Positions 63,817-64,000 of a DNA stretch of 64,000 nucleotides are shown piece by piece. Below the pieces are notes generated by a model that worked only from the letters and a program-made list of their open reading frames with translations, ran no database searches and had not been told where the DNA came from. Within the stretch, counting starts at the first letter, position 1, and each line of letters opens with the position of its first letter. The DNA is taken from the NCBI RefSeq assembly GCF_037126465.1, contig NC_088204.1:63611807-63675806 (forward strand), written 5' to 3'. The stretch comes from Ornithodoros turicata (Eukaryota > Arthropoda > Arachnida > Ixodida > Argasidae). A program made the translations under genes and the position numbers.

Positions 63817-64000
63817 ACTAATCATGCAAAACTGCAGCAGGTCGAACAACGCTTCTTCTCCCCCAACGCTAATAAACTGTAAAGATAATTGTATATCCTA
63901 GCAGCGCAGCACCATAAAAATCGTAGTGCACGGTCAACGTCATTTCTTCATGTCTTAATGGCAACGTACAGTTCATGCATTTCCTCAGCAGTGACAGGCA

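Noticed and set aside
1..64000. CRISPR array, bacterial operon or organellar DNA
   Set aside because: No regularly spaced identical repeats with unique spacers, no Shine-Dalgarno-led gene strings, and no rRNA or mitochondrial genes.

Overview
This window looks like intergenic and intronic DNA from a large, repeat-rich arthropod genome, most likely a hard tick. The reasons are non-LTR retrotransposons with an RNase H domain and a C-terminal zinc knuckle, tRNA-headed SINEs, many hAT-like non-autonomous elements, and one exon of a glycoprotein-hormone-receptor-like LRR GPCR. The taxon is inferred from repeat style and was not proven by a search. There is no sign of bacterial or organellar organisation. 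No complete conventional host gene is visible. The only confident cellular coding sequence is one exon at 17181-17454 (minus strand), with matching splice sites and phases.

Layout. 1-6030: a degenerate RNase-H LINE split by a Ty3/gypsy element with two LTRs and a 4-bp target duplication. 6030-12850: LINE tails, a hammerhead-ribozyme motif at 8.4 kb beside a long hairpin, two terminal-repeat elements and a 331-codon LINE C-terminal ORF. 12850-19900: tandem repeats, a hAT-like element with an exact 8-bp duplication, the LGR exon, and SINE copies. 19900-30500: mostly anonymous DNA, then a mariner remnant hit by a hAT-like element that was itself hit by a LINE tail, a 178-bp tandem array, a 1.4-kb terminal-inverted-repeat element that encloses a small apparently spliced gene, and LINE and SINE fragments. 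30500-41700: a graveyard of at least four LINE lineages, including one whose ORF1 carries a 2A-like motif, interrupted by LINE tails and very long hairpins. 43000-52600: nested inverted-repeat elements, a LINE carrying a hAT-like insertion, an inverted pair of Penelope-like termini each with a hammerhead motif, a 1.3-kb foldback element, a 277-bp tandem duplication and a hAT-like element with an exact 8-bp duplication. 53600-64000: SINEs, further terminal-repeat elements and one minimal LINE-tail insertion.

Four themes recur. (1) Hammerhead-type ribozyme cores sit in what look like Penelope-like retroelement termini. (2) Two unrelated LINE lineages (labelled LINE-C1 and LINE-C2 here; the names are mine) end in long poly(C). 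Several insertions contain little beyond that tail yet are flanked by 5-11 bp target duplications. (3) hAT-like non-autonomous elements carry dense swarms of a family-specific short word near both ends. (4) A TIR element encloses what reads as a three-exon, 77-residue Cys-rich gene. All family names are assigned by eye from motifs; no database search was possible.
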